This document shows positions 27,584 through 34,517 of a stretch of 64,000 nt of DNA, piece after piece; within the stretch, counting starts at the first letter, position 1, and each line of letters begins with the position of its first letter. Source of the stretch: Pseudooceanicola nanhaiensis DSM 18065 (GTDB lineage Bacteria > Pseudomonadota > Alphaproteobacteria > Rhodobacterales > Rhodobacteraceae). Under the pieces are notes generated by a model, which was not told where the DNA came from, searched no databases, and saw nothing but the letters and a program-made list of their open reading frames with translations. Location: the NCBI RefSeq assembly GCF_000688295.1, contig NZ_JHZF01000011.1, positions 62,001 to 126,000 on the forward strand, written 5' to 3'. Position numbers and translations under genes: made by a program.

Positions 27584-28087
27584 TCAATCGCTCAGGAACT
27601 TGCCCCGGAAGAACACCAGCGGCGCGCCGTCGCCGGCGGCCTTCACGCCCTTCACGGTCCCGATCACCAGCGCCACGTTGCCGCGGTCGACGACCTGGTC
27701 GACCTCGCAATCGAACACGCCGAGCGCCGCGCCGTAGACCGGCGCCCCGGTCGCGAGCGTGTCCCATTCACCCTCGACGAACCGCGCCGCGCGGTCCTCG
27801 TCGGTCTTGCCGCCGAAGGCCCGTGCCAGCGCCGCCGTCCCTTCGGGCAGGAAATTCACCGCGAAGCCGCCGCTCTCGAGGATGCCCTCGAGCGCCGAGG
27901 TCTTCTTGTCGACCGAGACCACCATCGTGGGAGGGGACGCGCAGACATGGGCCGCCGAGAGGCCGAGGAAGCCGTTCGGCCCCTCGGCGCCCGCGGTGGT
28001 GACCACGGTCGCCCCGATCGCGCGCTCGCCGAGCGTGCGCCAGAAGGCTCCGATGTCGATGGCGTCTCCGGTGGCGTCCAGGCTCAT
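27584..28087 (-). CDS. Flavin reductase family protein (second copy, RutF-like)
   Basis: This 167-residue protein has the flavin reductase fold motifs: GATVVTTAGAEGPNGFLGL, SAAHVCASPPTMVVSVDKK, TSALEGILESGGFAVNFLP and the C-terminal GTVKGVKA. It should supply FMNH2 to the RutA-like enzymes and converges on their operon. It is similar in size to the first reductase (10244-10747) but divergent in sequence, so each may serve a different oxygenase. A weak operator-like site lies 80 bp upstream. Confidence 0.87.
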   Translation of the reverse strand: MSLDATGDAIDIGAFWRTLGERAIGATVVTTAGAEGPNGFLGLSAAHVCASPPTMVVSVDKKTSALEGILESGGFAVNFLPEGTAALARAFGGKTDEDRAARFVEGEWDTLATGAPVYGAALGVFDCEVDQVVDRGNVALVIGTVKGVKAAGDGAPLVFFRGKFLSD

Positions 28088-28166
28088 GGCGGGTCTCCTT
28101 CTGCGACGCCCCAGATCTAGCAGAGCGCCCCGCGCCCCGCACGAAAGGAAAGCTCAGGCCGGGGCG

Positions 28167-28179
28167 GTAGTTTTCCTCC
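28167..28179 (-). promoter_or_regulatory. Weak operator-like site upstream of second flavin reductase
   Basis: GTAGTTTTCCTCC matches the site at 12210-12222 at nine of 13 positions and lies 80 bp from the reductase start. A second half-site, GCTCA preceded by GGAAA, is at 28148-28156. Both are degenerate, so the call is tentative. Confidence 0.25.
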
Positions 28180-28276
28180 TGTCATCAAAGCTTCGCAGGA
28201 GCCGTCGCGGTTTCCGCTCGACCTTCCGCCGCCGGAGCGCGATGGTGCGGCCCGTGCCGGACAAGGAGACGTCGCG

Positions 28277-29458
28277 ATGTGGTTCAGCAATTTCCGCGTG
28301 GTGCGCGCCGATCGCGTGATCCCGAACGGTGCCCTCCGCGTCGAGGGCGGCCGGATCGCCGAGATCCGCGAGACGCCCGTCGCGGGCGCGGAGATCGAGG
28401 GCGACGGCCTGCTTCTGATGCCCGGTTTCGTCGACATGCACGGCGACATGATCGAGCGCGAGGTCGAGCCGCGGCCGGGGGTGAAGATGCCGATGGAGCT
28501 CGGGCTCCGCGATCTCGACCGGCGGCTCAAGGTGGCGGGCGTGACGACAGGCTACGCCGCGGTGAGCTTCAACCCGCAATCGCTGCATGGCCACCTGCGC
28601 TCGCACGCCCATTCGAGCGAGATGCTCCGCGCGCTCAAGCGGATGGGGGGCGAGCTTAAGGTCGATCACCGGGTCCATGCGCGGTTCGAGGTCAATTATC
28701 CCAACGGCCTTTCCGTGGTCGAGGCGTTGATCGCGGAAGGGACGGTGGACCTTCTGTCGCTCACCGACCACACGCCGGGGCAGGGGCAATACCGCGACAT
28801 CGAGGCGCTGGCGGCAAAGATCGCCACCTCCGAAGGCCTTGCGCCCGACGACGCCGCGCATCGCGTGCAGGAGCGGATTGCCGAGAGGCGCGCGGCGGGC
28901 GGCGATACGGAGGCGACCATCGCGCAGATCGCGGAAGTCTGCGCGCGGCACGGGATCGCGCTGGCCAGCCATGACGACGATACGGCGGAAAAGGTCGCGT
29001 TGATGCAGGCCATGGGCGCGGTGATCTCGGAATTCCCGGTGACGCTCGAGGCCGCGGCGGCCGCGAAGGAGGCGGGCCTCCTGACCGCCATGGGCGCGCC
29101 GAACGCGCTGCGGGGAGAGAGCTATTCCGGCAACCTCTCGGCGCGCGAGGCCCATGCGGCGGGGCTGCTCGACATCCTCGCCTCCGATTACCACCCCTCG
29201 GCCATCCTGCCGGCGGTGCTGATCCTGGGGCGCACGGATCCGGGCGGTCTGGCCGGCGCGGTGCGGCTGGCCAGCGCGAACCCGGCGCGGGCGCTCGGGC
29301 TCCTCGACCGGGGCGAGATCGCGCCGGGCCTGCGGGCGGATCTGGTGGTGGCGGATGACACCGGCGTCGGGCATGTGCGCGCGACGTTCCGGGAGGGCCG
29401 GGCGATCTTCTCCGACGGCTCGGTGGCCGAACGGGTTCGGACCGAAGGCGCCGTCTGA
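28277..29458 (+). CDS. phnM: PhnM, alpha-D-ribose 1-methylphosphonate 5-triphosphate diphosphatase
   Basis: This 393-residue amidohydrolase has the PhnM-type metal motif GFVDMHGDMIEREVEPRPG, then the central TDHTPGQGQYRD and the late ASDYHPSAILPA. PhnM removes diphosphate from the ribosyl-methylphosphonate triphosphate in the C-P lyase pathway. Its start has an AAGGAG site 8 nt upstream. No other phn gene is in the window, so the rest of the pathway must lie elsewhere. It is transcribed divergently from the second flavin reductase gene. Confidence 0.9.
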   Translation: MWFSNFRVVRADRVIPNGALRVEGGRIAEIRETPVAGAEIEGDGLLLMPGFVDMHGDMIEREVEPRPGVKMPMELGLRDLDRRLKVAGVTTGYAAVSFNPQSLHGHLRSHAHSSEMLRALKRMGGELKVDHRVHARFEVNYPNGLSVVEALIAEGTVDLLSLTDHTPGQGQYRDIEALAAKIATSEGLAPDDAAHRVQERIAERRAAGGDTEATIAQIAEVCARHGIALASHDDDTAEKVALMQAMGAVISEFPVTLEAAAAAKEAGLLTAMGAPNALRGESYSGNLSAREAHAAGLLDILASDYHPSAILPAVLILGRTDPGGLAGAVRLASANPARALGLLDRGEIAPGLRADLVVADDTGVGHVRATFREGRAIFSDGSVAERVRTEGAV

Positions 29459-29559
29459 CCGCGCCGCCGACGGCACACACTTAACCATGACGACGATGAC
29501 CGTCGCGCCGCCCGCGGGACGCGCGCGCGCGCCTCTGCGCATCGCAAACTCATGTCCGG

Positions 29560-29604
29560 AAAAGAAAAAACGGCGACGCCAGGGAGGAGGAGAGGCGCCG
29601 CCGT
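29560..29604 (-). terminator. Intrinsic terminator formed by the last CcsR-like hairpin
   Basis: On the minus strand the hairpin with arms at 29594-29604 and 29570-29580 (11 bp, one mismatch) is followed directly by TTTTTTCTTTT. It therefore ends the transcript that starts upstream of the DUF1127 gene, while its loop still shows the CCTCCTCCC motif. Confidence 0.75.
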
Positions 29605-29643
29605 TCATTTCACGACCGCCCAGGGAGGAGGAGAGGGCGACCG
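29570..29643 (-). ncRNA. CcsR-like small RNA unit 6
   Basis: Two hairpins at 29613-29643 (imperfect) and 29570-29604 display CTCTCCTCCTCCCT in the loop. The unit is spaced more closely to unit 5 than the others are to each other, and its second hairpin is the terminator. Confidence 0.75.
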
Positions 29644-29658
29644 ATTGTCTGCAAGTGT

Positions 29659-29733
29659 CCGGCGGTGCCAGGGAGGAGGAGAGGCACCGCCGGTCTTGCA
29701 ATCGCCGGCCCAGGGAGGAGGAGAGGACCGGCG
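29659..29733 (-). ncRNA. CcsR-like small RNA unit 5
   Basis: Hairpins at 29703-29733 (9 bp, one mismatch) and 29659-29693 (11 bp, perfect) flank the constant CTCTCCTCCTCCCT loop. The stem of the second reads CCGGCGGTGCC against GGCACCGCCGG. Confidence 0.8.
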
Positions 29734-29775
29734 AAACTCGTGCGGCATGACCCGGCCGCTCGGGAGGGAAAGCAC

Positions 29776-29850
29776 CCGGCGGCGCCAGGGAGGAGGAGAG
29801 GCGCCGCCGGACTTTCATCCATCGGCCCAGGGAGGAGGAGAGGACCGATG
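29776..29850 (-). ncRNA. CcsR-like small RNA unit 4
   Basis: Hairpins at 29820-29850 (9 bp, one mismatch) and 29776-29810 (11 bp, perfect) carry the constant loop. The link between them reads GATGAAAGT on the minus strand, as in unit 2. Confidence 0.8.
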
Positions 29851-29888
29851 AAACTCTGCGGGGCGTGACCCTGCCCCGGGGATGAGGT

Positions 29889-29962
29889 GCCGACGACGCC
29901 AGGGAGGAGGAGAGGCGTCGTCGGCGATAATCACCGGCCCAGGGAGGAGGAGAGGGCCGGCG
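29889..29962 (-). ncRNA. CcsR-like small RNA unit 3
   Basis: Hairpins at 29932-29962 (9 bp, one mismatch) and 29889-29925 (12 bp, perfect) carry the constant loop. The second stem, GCCGACGACGCC against GGCGTCGTCGGC, differs from the other units on both arms together, showing compensatory change. Confidence 0.8.
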
Positions 29963-30003
29963 AAACTGGTGCGGCCTGACCCGGCCGCCGGGGTCGAAAG
30001 TCT

Positions 30004-30078
30004 CCGGCGGTGCCAGGGAGGAGGAGAGGCACCGCCGGACTTTCATCCGCCGGCCCAGGGAGGAGGAGAGGACCGGCG
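30004..30078 (-). ncRNA. CcsR-like small RNA unit 2
   Basis: Hairpins at 30048-30078 (9 bp, one mismatch) and 30004-30038 (11 bp, perfect) carry the constant loop. The unit is nearly the same as unit 5 in stem sequence, suggesting duplication within the array. Confidence 0.8.
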
Positions 30079-30116
30079 AAACTTCGGAGCATTAACCCCG
30101 CTTCGGGGAGAAGGTT

Positions 30117-30191
30117 GCGGCGACACCAGGGAGGAGGAGAGGTGTCGCCGCGAAGTCACAGATGGCCCAGGGAGGAGGAGAGGGCCATCTG
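30117..30191 (-). ncRNA. CcsR-like small RNA unit 1
   Basis: Hairpins at 30159-30191 (10 bp, perfect) and 30117-30151 (11 bp, perfect; GCGGCGACACC against GGTGTCGCCGC) carry the constant CTCTCCTCCTCCCT loop. It begins 9 nt after the DUF1127 stop, so it must come from the same transcript by processing. CcsR RNAs of R. sphaeroides have the same two-hairpin build with CCUCCUCCC loops and are processed from a stress-induced transcript behind a DUF1127 gene. Confidence 0.82.
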
Positions 30192-30200
30192 ATCCCGTAA

Positions 30201-30419
30201 TCACATCGAGCGGTAAGCCTGCTCGTAGGCGAGCGAACGGATCATGGTCCGGTTCGCGCCGAAGTCGCGCAGTTCACGGTCGGAGAGCATGGAGAGCTCG
30301 GAAACCGTCTTGCGGTAGGCGGCGTAGCGGGTGAAGCGTTCGCCGATGGTATCTGCGAGCCGGGCGAAGAAACCGCGGGTTTCGGTTGCGCCGGCGTGGG
30401 TGTCGGTCATCATGGCCAT
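30201..30419 (-). CDS. ccaF1: DUF1127 small protein (CcaF1-like)
   Basis: This 72-residue basic protein has the DUF1127 segment at its C-terminal half: YRKTVSELSMLSDRELRDFG followed by ANRTMIRS. In R. sphaeroides the DUF1127 protein CcaF1, encoded just upstream of the CcsR RNAs, is an RNA-binding factor affecting their maturation. The same order is seen here: the stop is 9 nt from the first small RNA hairpin. The first ATG (30419) is used; ATGs at 30413 and 30410 are possible. A sigma70-like pair TTGTGC (30516-30511), 16 bp and TAAATT (30494-30489) precedes it on the minus strand, as a tentative promoter; a heat-shock sigma promoter was not recognised. Confidence 0.85.
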   Translation of the reverse strand: MAMMTDTHAGATETRGFFARLADTIGERFTRYAAYRKTVSELSMLSDRELRDFGANRTMIRSLAYEQAYRSM

Positions 30420-30503
30420 TGTCGTCGTGCCTTTCGTCGTCTTGCGATGCCGCGGCGGTCCGTGTCATCGCTTCGTCTGTTGGGTCTAATTTACGCTTAT
30501 GCT

Positions 30504-30546
30504 GCAGCTGCACAATGGCCGCCTTGGCAATGCTGCTATGCAGCAA
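30504..30546. promoter_or_regulatory. Two palindromes in the ccaF1/mrp divergent gap
   Basis: TGCAGCTGCA (30504-30513) and TGCTGC-TAT-GCAGCA (30532-30546) share the TGC/GCA arms and lie 27 bp apart near the tentative ccaF1 promoter. They could be operators, but no regulator is known for them. Confidence 0.3.
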
Positions 30547-30665
30547 GTGCATATGAAATGTTGACCTAACGGTAGTTGAAAACATTGGATTTTTCCGATT
30601 TCGTTCGGAAACCGCCCGGTGTTTGACCACCTGAACCGCAAAACGCCCACTGAGGATGCATGACA

Positions 30666-31739
30666 ATGGAAGCCGACAGAATTTACGCCGCGTTACGGAA
30701 TCTGAAGCTTCCCGATGGGGGCGACCTGGTCGCGCGCGACATGGTCCGGGCGATGCGAGTCGAGGGCGGTGACGTGAGATTCGTCATCGAGGCCCCGAAT
30801 CCCGACATCGCCAGACAGATGGAACCGCTGCGCCAGGCCGCCGAGGCCGTGGTGAAGCAGATCGAGGGTGTGAGTTCGGTGCAGGTCGCGCTCACCGCCC
30901 ATGGCCCCGCCGCGGCCCCGCCGAAGGCGCCGCCCCAGGGCATGAAGTTCGGCGGCCATCCGACGCCGCAGGCCGGACCGATGCGCCCCGCGGGTGTCGA
31001 CAGGATTCTCGCCGTGGCCTCCGGCAAGGGCGGGGTCGGCAAATCCACCGTCTCGGCCAACCTCGCGGTGGCGCTGGCGAAGCAGGGCCGGCGGGTCGGC
31101 CTGCTCGACGCCGACATATACGGACCCTCCCAGCCCCGGATGATGGGCGTCTCCAAACGCCCCGCCTCGCCGGACGGCAAGACGATCGAGCCGCTGCATG
31201 CGCATGGCGTCACCATGATGTCCGTGGGGCTCATGGTCGACGAGGGCAAGGCGGTGATCTGGCGCGGGCCGATGCTCATGGGCGCGCTCCAGCAGATGCT
31301 GGGGCAGGTCGCCTGGGGCGAGCTCGACGTGCTGATCGTCGACCTGCCGCCGGGGACGGGGGACGTGCAGCTCACGCTCTGCCAGCGGGCGGCGATGACG
31401 GGCGCGCTCGTCGTCTCCACCCCGCAGGACGTGGCGCTTCTGGATGCGCGCAAGGCGATCGACATGTTCAACACGCTCAAGACCCCGGTGCTGGGGCTGA
31501 TCGAGAACATGTCGACCTTCATCTGCCCGAACTGCGGTCACGAGAGCCACCCCTTCGGCCATGGCGGTGTCGCGAAGGAAGCGGAGGCGATCGGCGTGCC
31601 CTTCCTGGGCGAACTGCCCCTCGACCTCGACACGCGGCTCGCCGGGGACAGCGGCACGCCGATCGCCACGGGCGACGGGCCGATGGCGCAGGCCTATGCC
31701 GCGCTGGCCGACCGGCTGGTGAAAGGCGGGATGGCCTGA
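30666..31739 (+). CDS. Mrp/ApbC-type P-loop ATPase, Fe-S cluster carrier
   Basis: Residues 1-85 are a MIP18/DUF59 domain. After a Pro-rich linker comes the Mrp ATPase with deviant Walker A GKGGVGKST near residue 122, switch motif LLDADIYGPSQPRM, VDLPPGTGD, and the CPNCG motif that binds a bridging [4Fe-4S] cluster. Such proteins help load Fe-S clusters onto target enzymes in the cytoplasm. The ATG at 30666 has GAGGA 9 nt upstream; the ATG at 30660 is only 3 nt from it, so 30666 is preferred. The protein is 357 residues. Confidence 0.92.
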   Translation: MEADRIYAALRNLKLPDGGDLVARDMVRAMRVEGGDVRFVIEAPNPDIARQMEPLRQAAEAVVKQIEGVSSVQVALTAHGPAAAPPKAPPQGMKFGGHPTPQAGPMRPAGVDRILAVASGKGGVGKSTVSANLAVALAKQGRRVGLLDADIYGPSQPRMMGVSKRPASPDGKTIEPLHAHGVTMMSVGLMVDEGKAVIWRGPMLMGALQQMLGQVAWGELDVLIVDLPPGTGDVQLTLCQRAAMTGALVVSTPQDVALLDARKAIDMFNTLKTPVLGLIENMSTFICPNCGHESHPFGHGGVAKEAEAIGVPFLGELPLDLDTRLAGDSGTPIATGDGPMAQAYAALADRLVKGGMA

Positions 31740-32282
31740 TGGCCCTGGTCCTCCGCCGCGCCGTGGCGGGGGACCAGTCCGCTCTCTCTATACTATAGCT
31801 CCGCTCGAAGGCGCATCGGCGCCGCCGACGCAGGCGAGGCGGGACACTGCCTCTCCTTCGGTGCCCGCCGGGGTGGGAGAGGTCCCCGCCGGCGACATCC
31901 GGGCCGCGTCCTGACGTTTCTCCTGACGGATCCTGCCGGAACCGGCGCTCTGCCGGGATTTCATGGGACCGGGGCCGGGAATTTGGCCCGCGCATGGGAA
32001 TTTGCACCACTCAGGGCGCGGTGCGCCCTGTGCAGGTTCCCGCCGACGGCTTCAAAACCGAATCAACACACCGTGATTCTGGGGGTCGGGCCCCGAAATC
32101 GGCCTCCCGCGCCCCTTTGCTGGGTGCTATTTTTGCCCCAGCCGGGAACCGATGCCACTTTTTGGGACGGAAAGCTGGGGCGCAGGTCTGTCTACATCTA
32201 GTGGGGCAAGCCTGACGTAGCGCAAATTGGGCTAAAATGCCGGCCATTGTGGCCTTTGGCAGGCAGCGCTCGACCGTGCTGA
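31740..32282. other. Gap between mrp and the dcw promoter region, no gene seen
   Basis: No convincing coding frame is present. The second half is less GC-rich than the rest of the window. It holds the hairpin at 31746-31776, a perfect 8-bp hairpin CAGGGCGC-GGT-GCGCCCTG at 32012-32030, and the repeated word GGGAATTTG at 31977 and 31996, also found inverted at 32318-32326. RNase P RNA, which sits near mraZ in some bacteria, is not here: its conserved core was looked for and not seen. Confidence 0.5.
31746..31776 (+). terminator. Possible terminator after mrp
   Basis: TGGTCCTCCGCC and GGCGGGGGACCA form a 12-bp stem with one G-T pair and a 7-nt loop, 6 nt after the mrp stop. The tail is only moderately T-rich (GTCCGCTCTCTCT), so efficiency is uncertain. 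Confidence 0.5.
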
Positions 32283-32344
32283 GCCCAGTCTTTCCCAAAA
32301 ATAACCGTTGCCTCCCACAAATTCCCATGAGATACCTGATCCCA
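32283..32344 (-). promoter_or_regulatory. MraZ-box-like array upstream of the dcw cluster
   Basis: NCCCA units recur at 32283-32287, 32293-32297, 32313-32317 and 32323-32327, i.e. at a strict 10-bp period with one degenerate position (32303). An out-of-phase TCCCA lies at 32340-32344. On the minus strand these read TGGGN with 5-bp spacers, the box bound by the MraZ regulator in E. coli. They sit about 290 bp before mraZ, beside the likely start of the leader RNA. Confidence 0.6.
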
Positions 32345-32562
32345 GAGATGAGGACGGGAACACGGGGCACCAAACGACCCCAAACAAAACTTCCCACGAG
32401 GCAGTGTTTCATACAGGCAACCCCTCTTCATCCAAGAAAAGATCCGTGGCGCGGGGCGAGCAGACATCCCCCCAGGTGGCACCGCGCAGAACGGACCAAA
32501 ACCCGGACACGGGACGAGGGCGGCGGATAGGGCAGTGGCAGCAGCACCTATCCGCCGTTTTC
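32343..32562 (+). ncRNA. UpsM-like leader RNA of the dcw cluster
   Basis: In R. sphaeroides the abundant small RNA UpsM is the prematurely terminated 5' leader of mraZ, about 200 nt long. Here a strong intrinsic terminator (32521-32561) lies before mraZ in a leader without genes. A weak promoter (TTGCCT at 32308-32313, then GATACC at 32331-32336, 17-bp spacer) would start RNA near 32343, giving about 220 nt. Position, length and terminator fit UpsM; sequence identity was not checked. The 5' end is approximate. Confidence 0.5.
32521..32561 (+). terminator. Intrinsic terminator inside the mraZ leader
   Basis: CGGCGGATAGG and CCTATCCGCCG form a perfect 11-bp stem (32521-32531, 32547-32557) around a 15-nt loop, followed by TTTTCC. 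It lies 54 bp before the mraZ start, so read-through is needed to express the cluster. Confidence 0.75.
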
Positions 32563-32614
32563 CGTTTCAGGGACGGGCAGACAGCAACATGGGGGGAGAG
32601 GGACGGACCAGACG

Positions 32615-33154
32615 GTGAGCCGCGCGAGGTTCAGAGGCGAACACCATCTGAAGATGGACAGCAAGGGTCGTGTCTCGATCCCTGCCGAGTTCCGCCGTGC
32701 CCTCGAAGCGAACGATCCGGACTGGACCGACGGCGCCAATCCCCGGATGTACATCCACTACGGCGACAACCTGAAGGGCGGCCTCGCCGTCTATACGGTC
32801 AAGGCGCAGGAAGAGATCGAGGATATCGTTCTCGACATGGATTACGGCCCCGAGCGCGAGCTCTCCGAAGACTACTTCCTGACCTCCACGCAAGAGATCA
32901 AGCTCGACGATACCGGCCGGGCCGTGCTGCCGCAGATGCTGCGCCAGAAACTCGCGCTGGAGGACGGCATGGAGATCCTGGCCCGCGGCCGCGGCGACAC
33001 CTTCGAGATGTGGAACCCCGAAACGCATCGCGCGGTCCGCTCCGCGCGCACGTCGGAATTCCTTGCCTCGCAGCCGGCCAACTTCGATCCGAAATCCCTG
33101 CTCAACGACGCGCGACGCAAGCGGGAAGAGCAGCGGATGCAGGGCAGGGACTGA
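32615..33154 (+). CDS. mraZ: MraZ, transcriptional regulator of the dcw cluster
   Basis: This 179-residue protein has two AbrB-like MraZ domains: FRGEHHLKMDSKGRVSIPAE near the N-terminus and TQEIKLDDTGRAVLPQMLRQ in the second half. It starts with GTG at 32615. MraZ forms rings that bind TGGGN repeats near its own promoter and dampen dcw expression. It is longer than E. coli MraZ (152 residues) by a charged tail. Confidence 0.95.
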   Translation: MSRARFRGEHHLKMDSKGRVSIPAEFRRALEANDPDWTDGANPRMYIHYGDNLKGGLAVYTVKAQEEIEDIVLDMDYGPERELSEDYFLTSTQEIKLDDTGRAVLPQMLRQKLALEDGMEILARGRGDTFEMWNPETHRAVRSARTSEFLASQPANFDPKSLLNDARRKREEQRMQGRD

Positions 33155-33171
33155 GCCATGGGGCAGGGTGA

Positions 33172-34149
33172 ATGAGCGCCGATCAGCCCCATATCCCGGT
33201 TCTGCTGAACCCCCTTCTCCGGGCGGTCGCGCCGGTGGAGGGTGTCTGGCTGGACGGGACCTTCGGCGCGGGCGGCTACACCCGCGGCCTGCTCGGGGCC
33301 GGCGCCGCGAAGGTGATCGGGGTGGACCGCGATCCGATGGTCTTCGACATGGCGCAGGGCTGGGCCGGTGACTACGGCGACCGGCTGGAGCTGGTCGAGG
33401 GCGTCTTCTCGAAGCTGGACGACTATTCCGACGCGCCGCTCGACGGCGTGGTTCTGGACCTCGGCGTCTCCTCCATGCAGCTCGACCTTGCCGAGCGCGG
33501 CTTCTCCTTCATGCGCGACGGGCCGCTCGACATGCGGATGAGCTCTCACGGGCCTTCGGCCGCCGACCTCGTCGCGGAGACCTCGGAAGAGGATCTGGCC
33601 GACATCATCTTCCTCTACGGCGAGGACCGGGCCAGCCGCCGCATCGCGCGCGCCATCGGCAAGGCGCGGGCGGAGGCGCCGATCACCTCGACCCTGCAGC
33701 TGGCGGGGATCGTGGAATCGGTCCTGCCGCGCCAGAAGCCGGGACAGTCCCATCCGGCGACGCGCACCTTCCAGGCGCTCCGCATCGCGGTGAACGACGA
33801 ATACGGCGAGCTTGCCGCGGGGCTCGAGGCCGCCGAACGCGCGCTGAAGCCCGGAGGGCTGCTCGCCGTCGTCACCTTCCATTCGGTCGAGGACCGGATG
33901 GTGAAGCGCTTCCTCCAGCTCCGCTCGGGCGGGGCGGGGCGGGCGAACCGTTACGCGCCCGCGACCGAGGAAGACGCGCCGCGCTTCGAGATCGTGACCC
34001 GGAAGGCCGTCGGACCGGACGAGGACGAGCTGGACGTGAACCCGCGCGCCCGCTCCTCGCGCCTGCGTGTCGGACGCAGGACGGACGCGCCGGCCGGGCC
34101 GGTGGACAGGAAGGCACTGGGAATGCCGCAACTCAGGGGAAAGACATGA
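33172..34149 (+). CDS. rsmH: RsmH, 16S rRNA m4C1402 methyltransferase
   Basis: The 325-residue protein has the S-adenosylmethionine site [18 protein letters not shown], the motif [18 protein letters not shown], and [15 protein letters not shown] plus the C-terminal RSSRLRV. It methylates N4 of C1402 in 16S rRNA. It begins 17 bp after mraZ and its stop overlaps ftsL by 4 bp. Confidence 0.96.
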   Translation: MSADQPHIPVLLNPLLRAVAPVEGVWLDGTFGAGGYTRGLLGAGAAKVIGVDRDPMVFDMAQGWAGDYGDRLELVEGVFSKLDDYSDAPLDGVVLDLGVSSMQLDLAERGFSFMRDGPLDMRMSSHGPSAADLVAETSEEDLADIIFLYGEDRASRRIARAIGKARAEAPITSTLQLAGIVESVLPRQKPGQSHPATRTFQALRIAVNDEYGELAAGLEAAERALKPGGLLAVVTFHSVEDRMVKRFLQLRSGGAGRANRYAPATEEDAPRFEIVTRKAVGPDEDELDVNPRARSSRLRVGRRTDAPAGPVDRKALGMPQLRGKT

Positions 34150-34517
34150 AGAGCCTGCTCTATGTCCTGTCGGCGATGGCCGTCATCGGCCTCGCCTTCT
34201 GGGCCTACCGCGAGAATTACGAGACGCAGCACGTGCTGAACCAGGCCGAGCGCCTGCAGCGCGATATCGGCGACGCCCGCTCGCGGCTCGCCATGCTGCG
34301 CGCGGAATGGGCCTACCTGAACCGCCCGGACCGGCTGCGCGATCTGGCCGAGATCAACTTCGGCGGGCTGGCCCTGCTGCCGCTGCGTCCCGACCAGTTC
34401 GGCCGGATCGACCAGGTGGCCTATCCGACCGAGGAGAAGATGGTCATCTCGCAGACGGTGGAAGTGTCCAGCGACGGCGCCGGTGAGCCCGACCTTCAGG
34501 CGAGGGACGAGGAATGA
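34146..34517 (+). CDS. ftsL: FtsL, divisome membrane protein
   Basis: This 123-residue protein has one N-terminal membrane helix (residues about 4-20) and a periplasmic coiled coil with a leucine-zipper-like spacing ([20 protein letters not shown]) ahead of [12 protein letters not shown]. Gene position between rsmH and ftsI is the usual one. FtsL joins FtsQ and FtsB to activate septal synthesis. It overlaps both neighbours by 4 bp. Confidence 0.88.
   Translation: MKSLLYVLSAMAVIGLAFWAYRENYETQHVLNQAERLQRDIGDARSRLAMLRAEWAYLNRPDRLRDLAEINFGGLALLPLRPDQFGRIDQVAYPTEEKMVISQTVEVSSDGAGEPDLQARDEE

Noticed and set aside
29570-30191. CRISPR array
   Set aside because: The repeated 14-16 nt are loops of hairpins with changing paired stems; there are no fixed-length spacers or cas genes.
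29552-30192. Several plus-strand frames rich in Gly, Arg and Glu across the repeats
   Set aside because: They are translated hairpin repeats; structure, not protein, explains the sequence, and the minus strand carries the real transcript.
32011-32412. Minus-strand frame of 133 codons before mraZ
   Set aside because: No family resemblance, no ribosome-binding site, and it overlaps the leader RNA and MraZ boxes.
31740-32614. RNase P RNA gene upstream of mraZ
   Set aside because: The conserved core (GAGGAAAGTCCGG type) is not present in this stretch.
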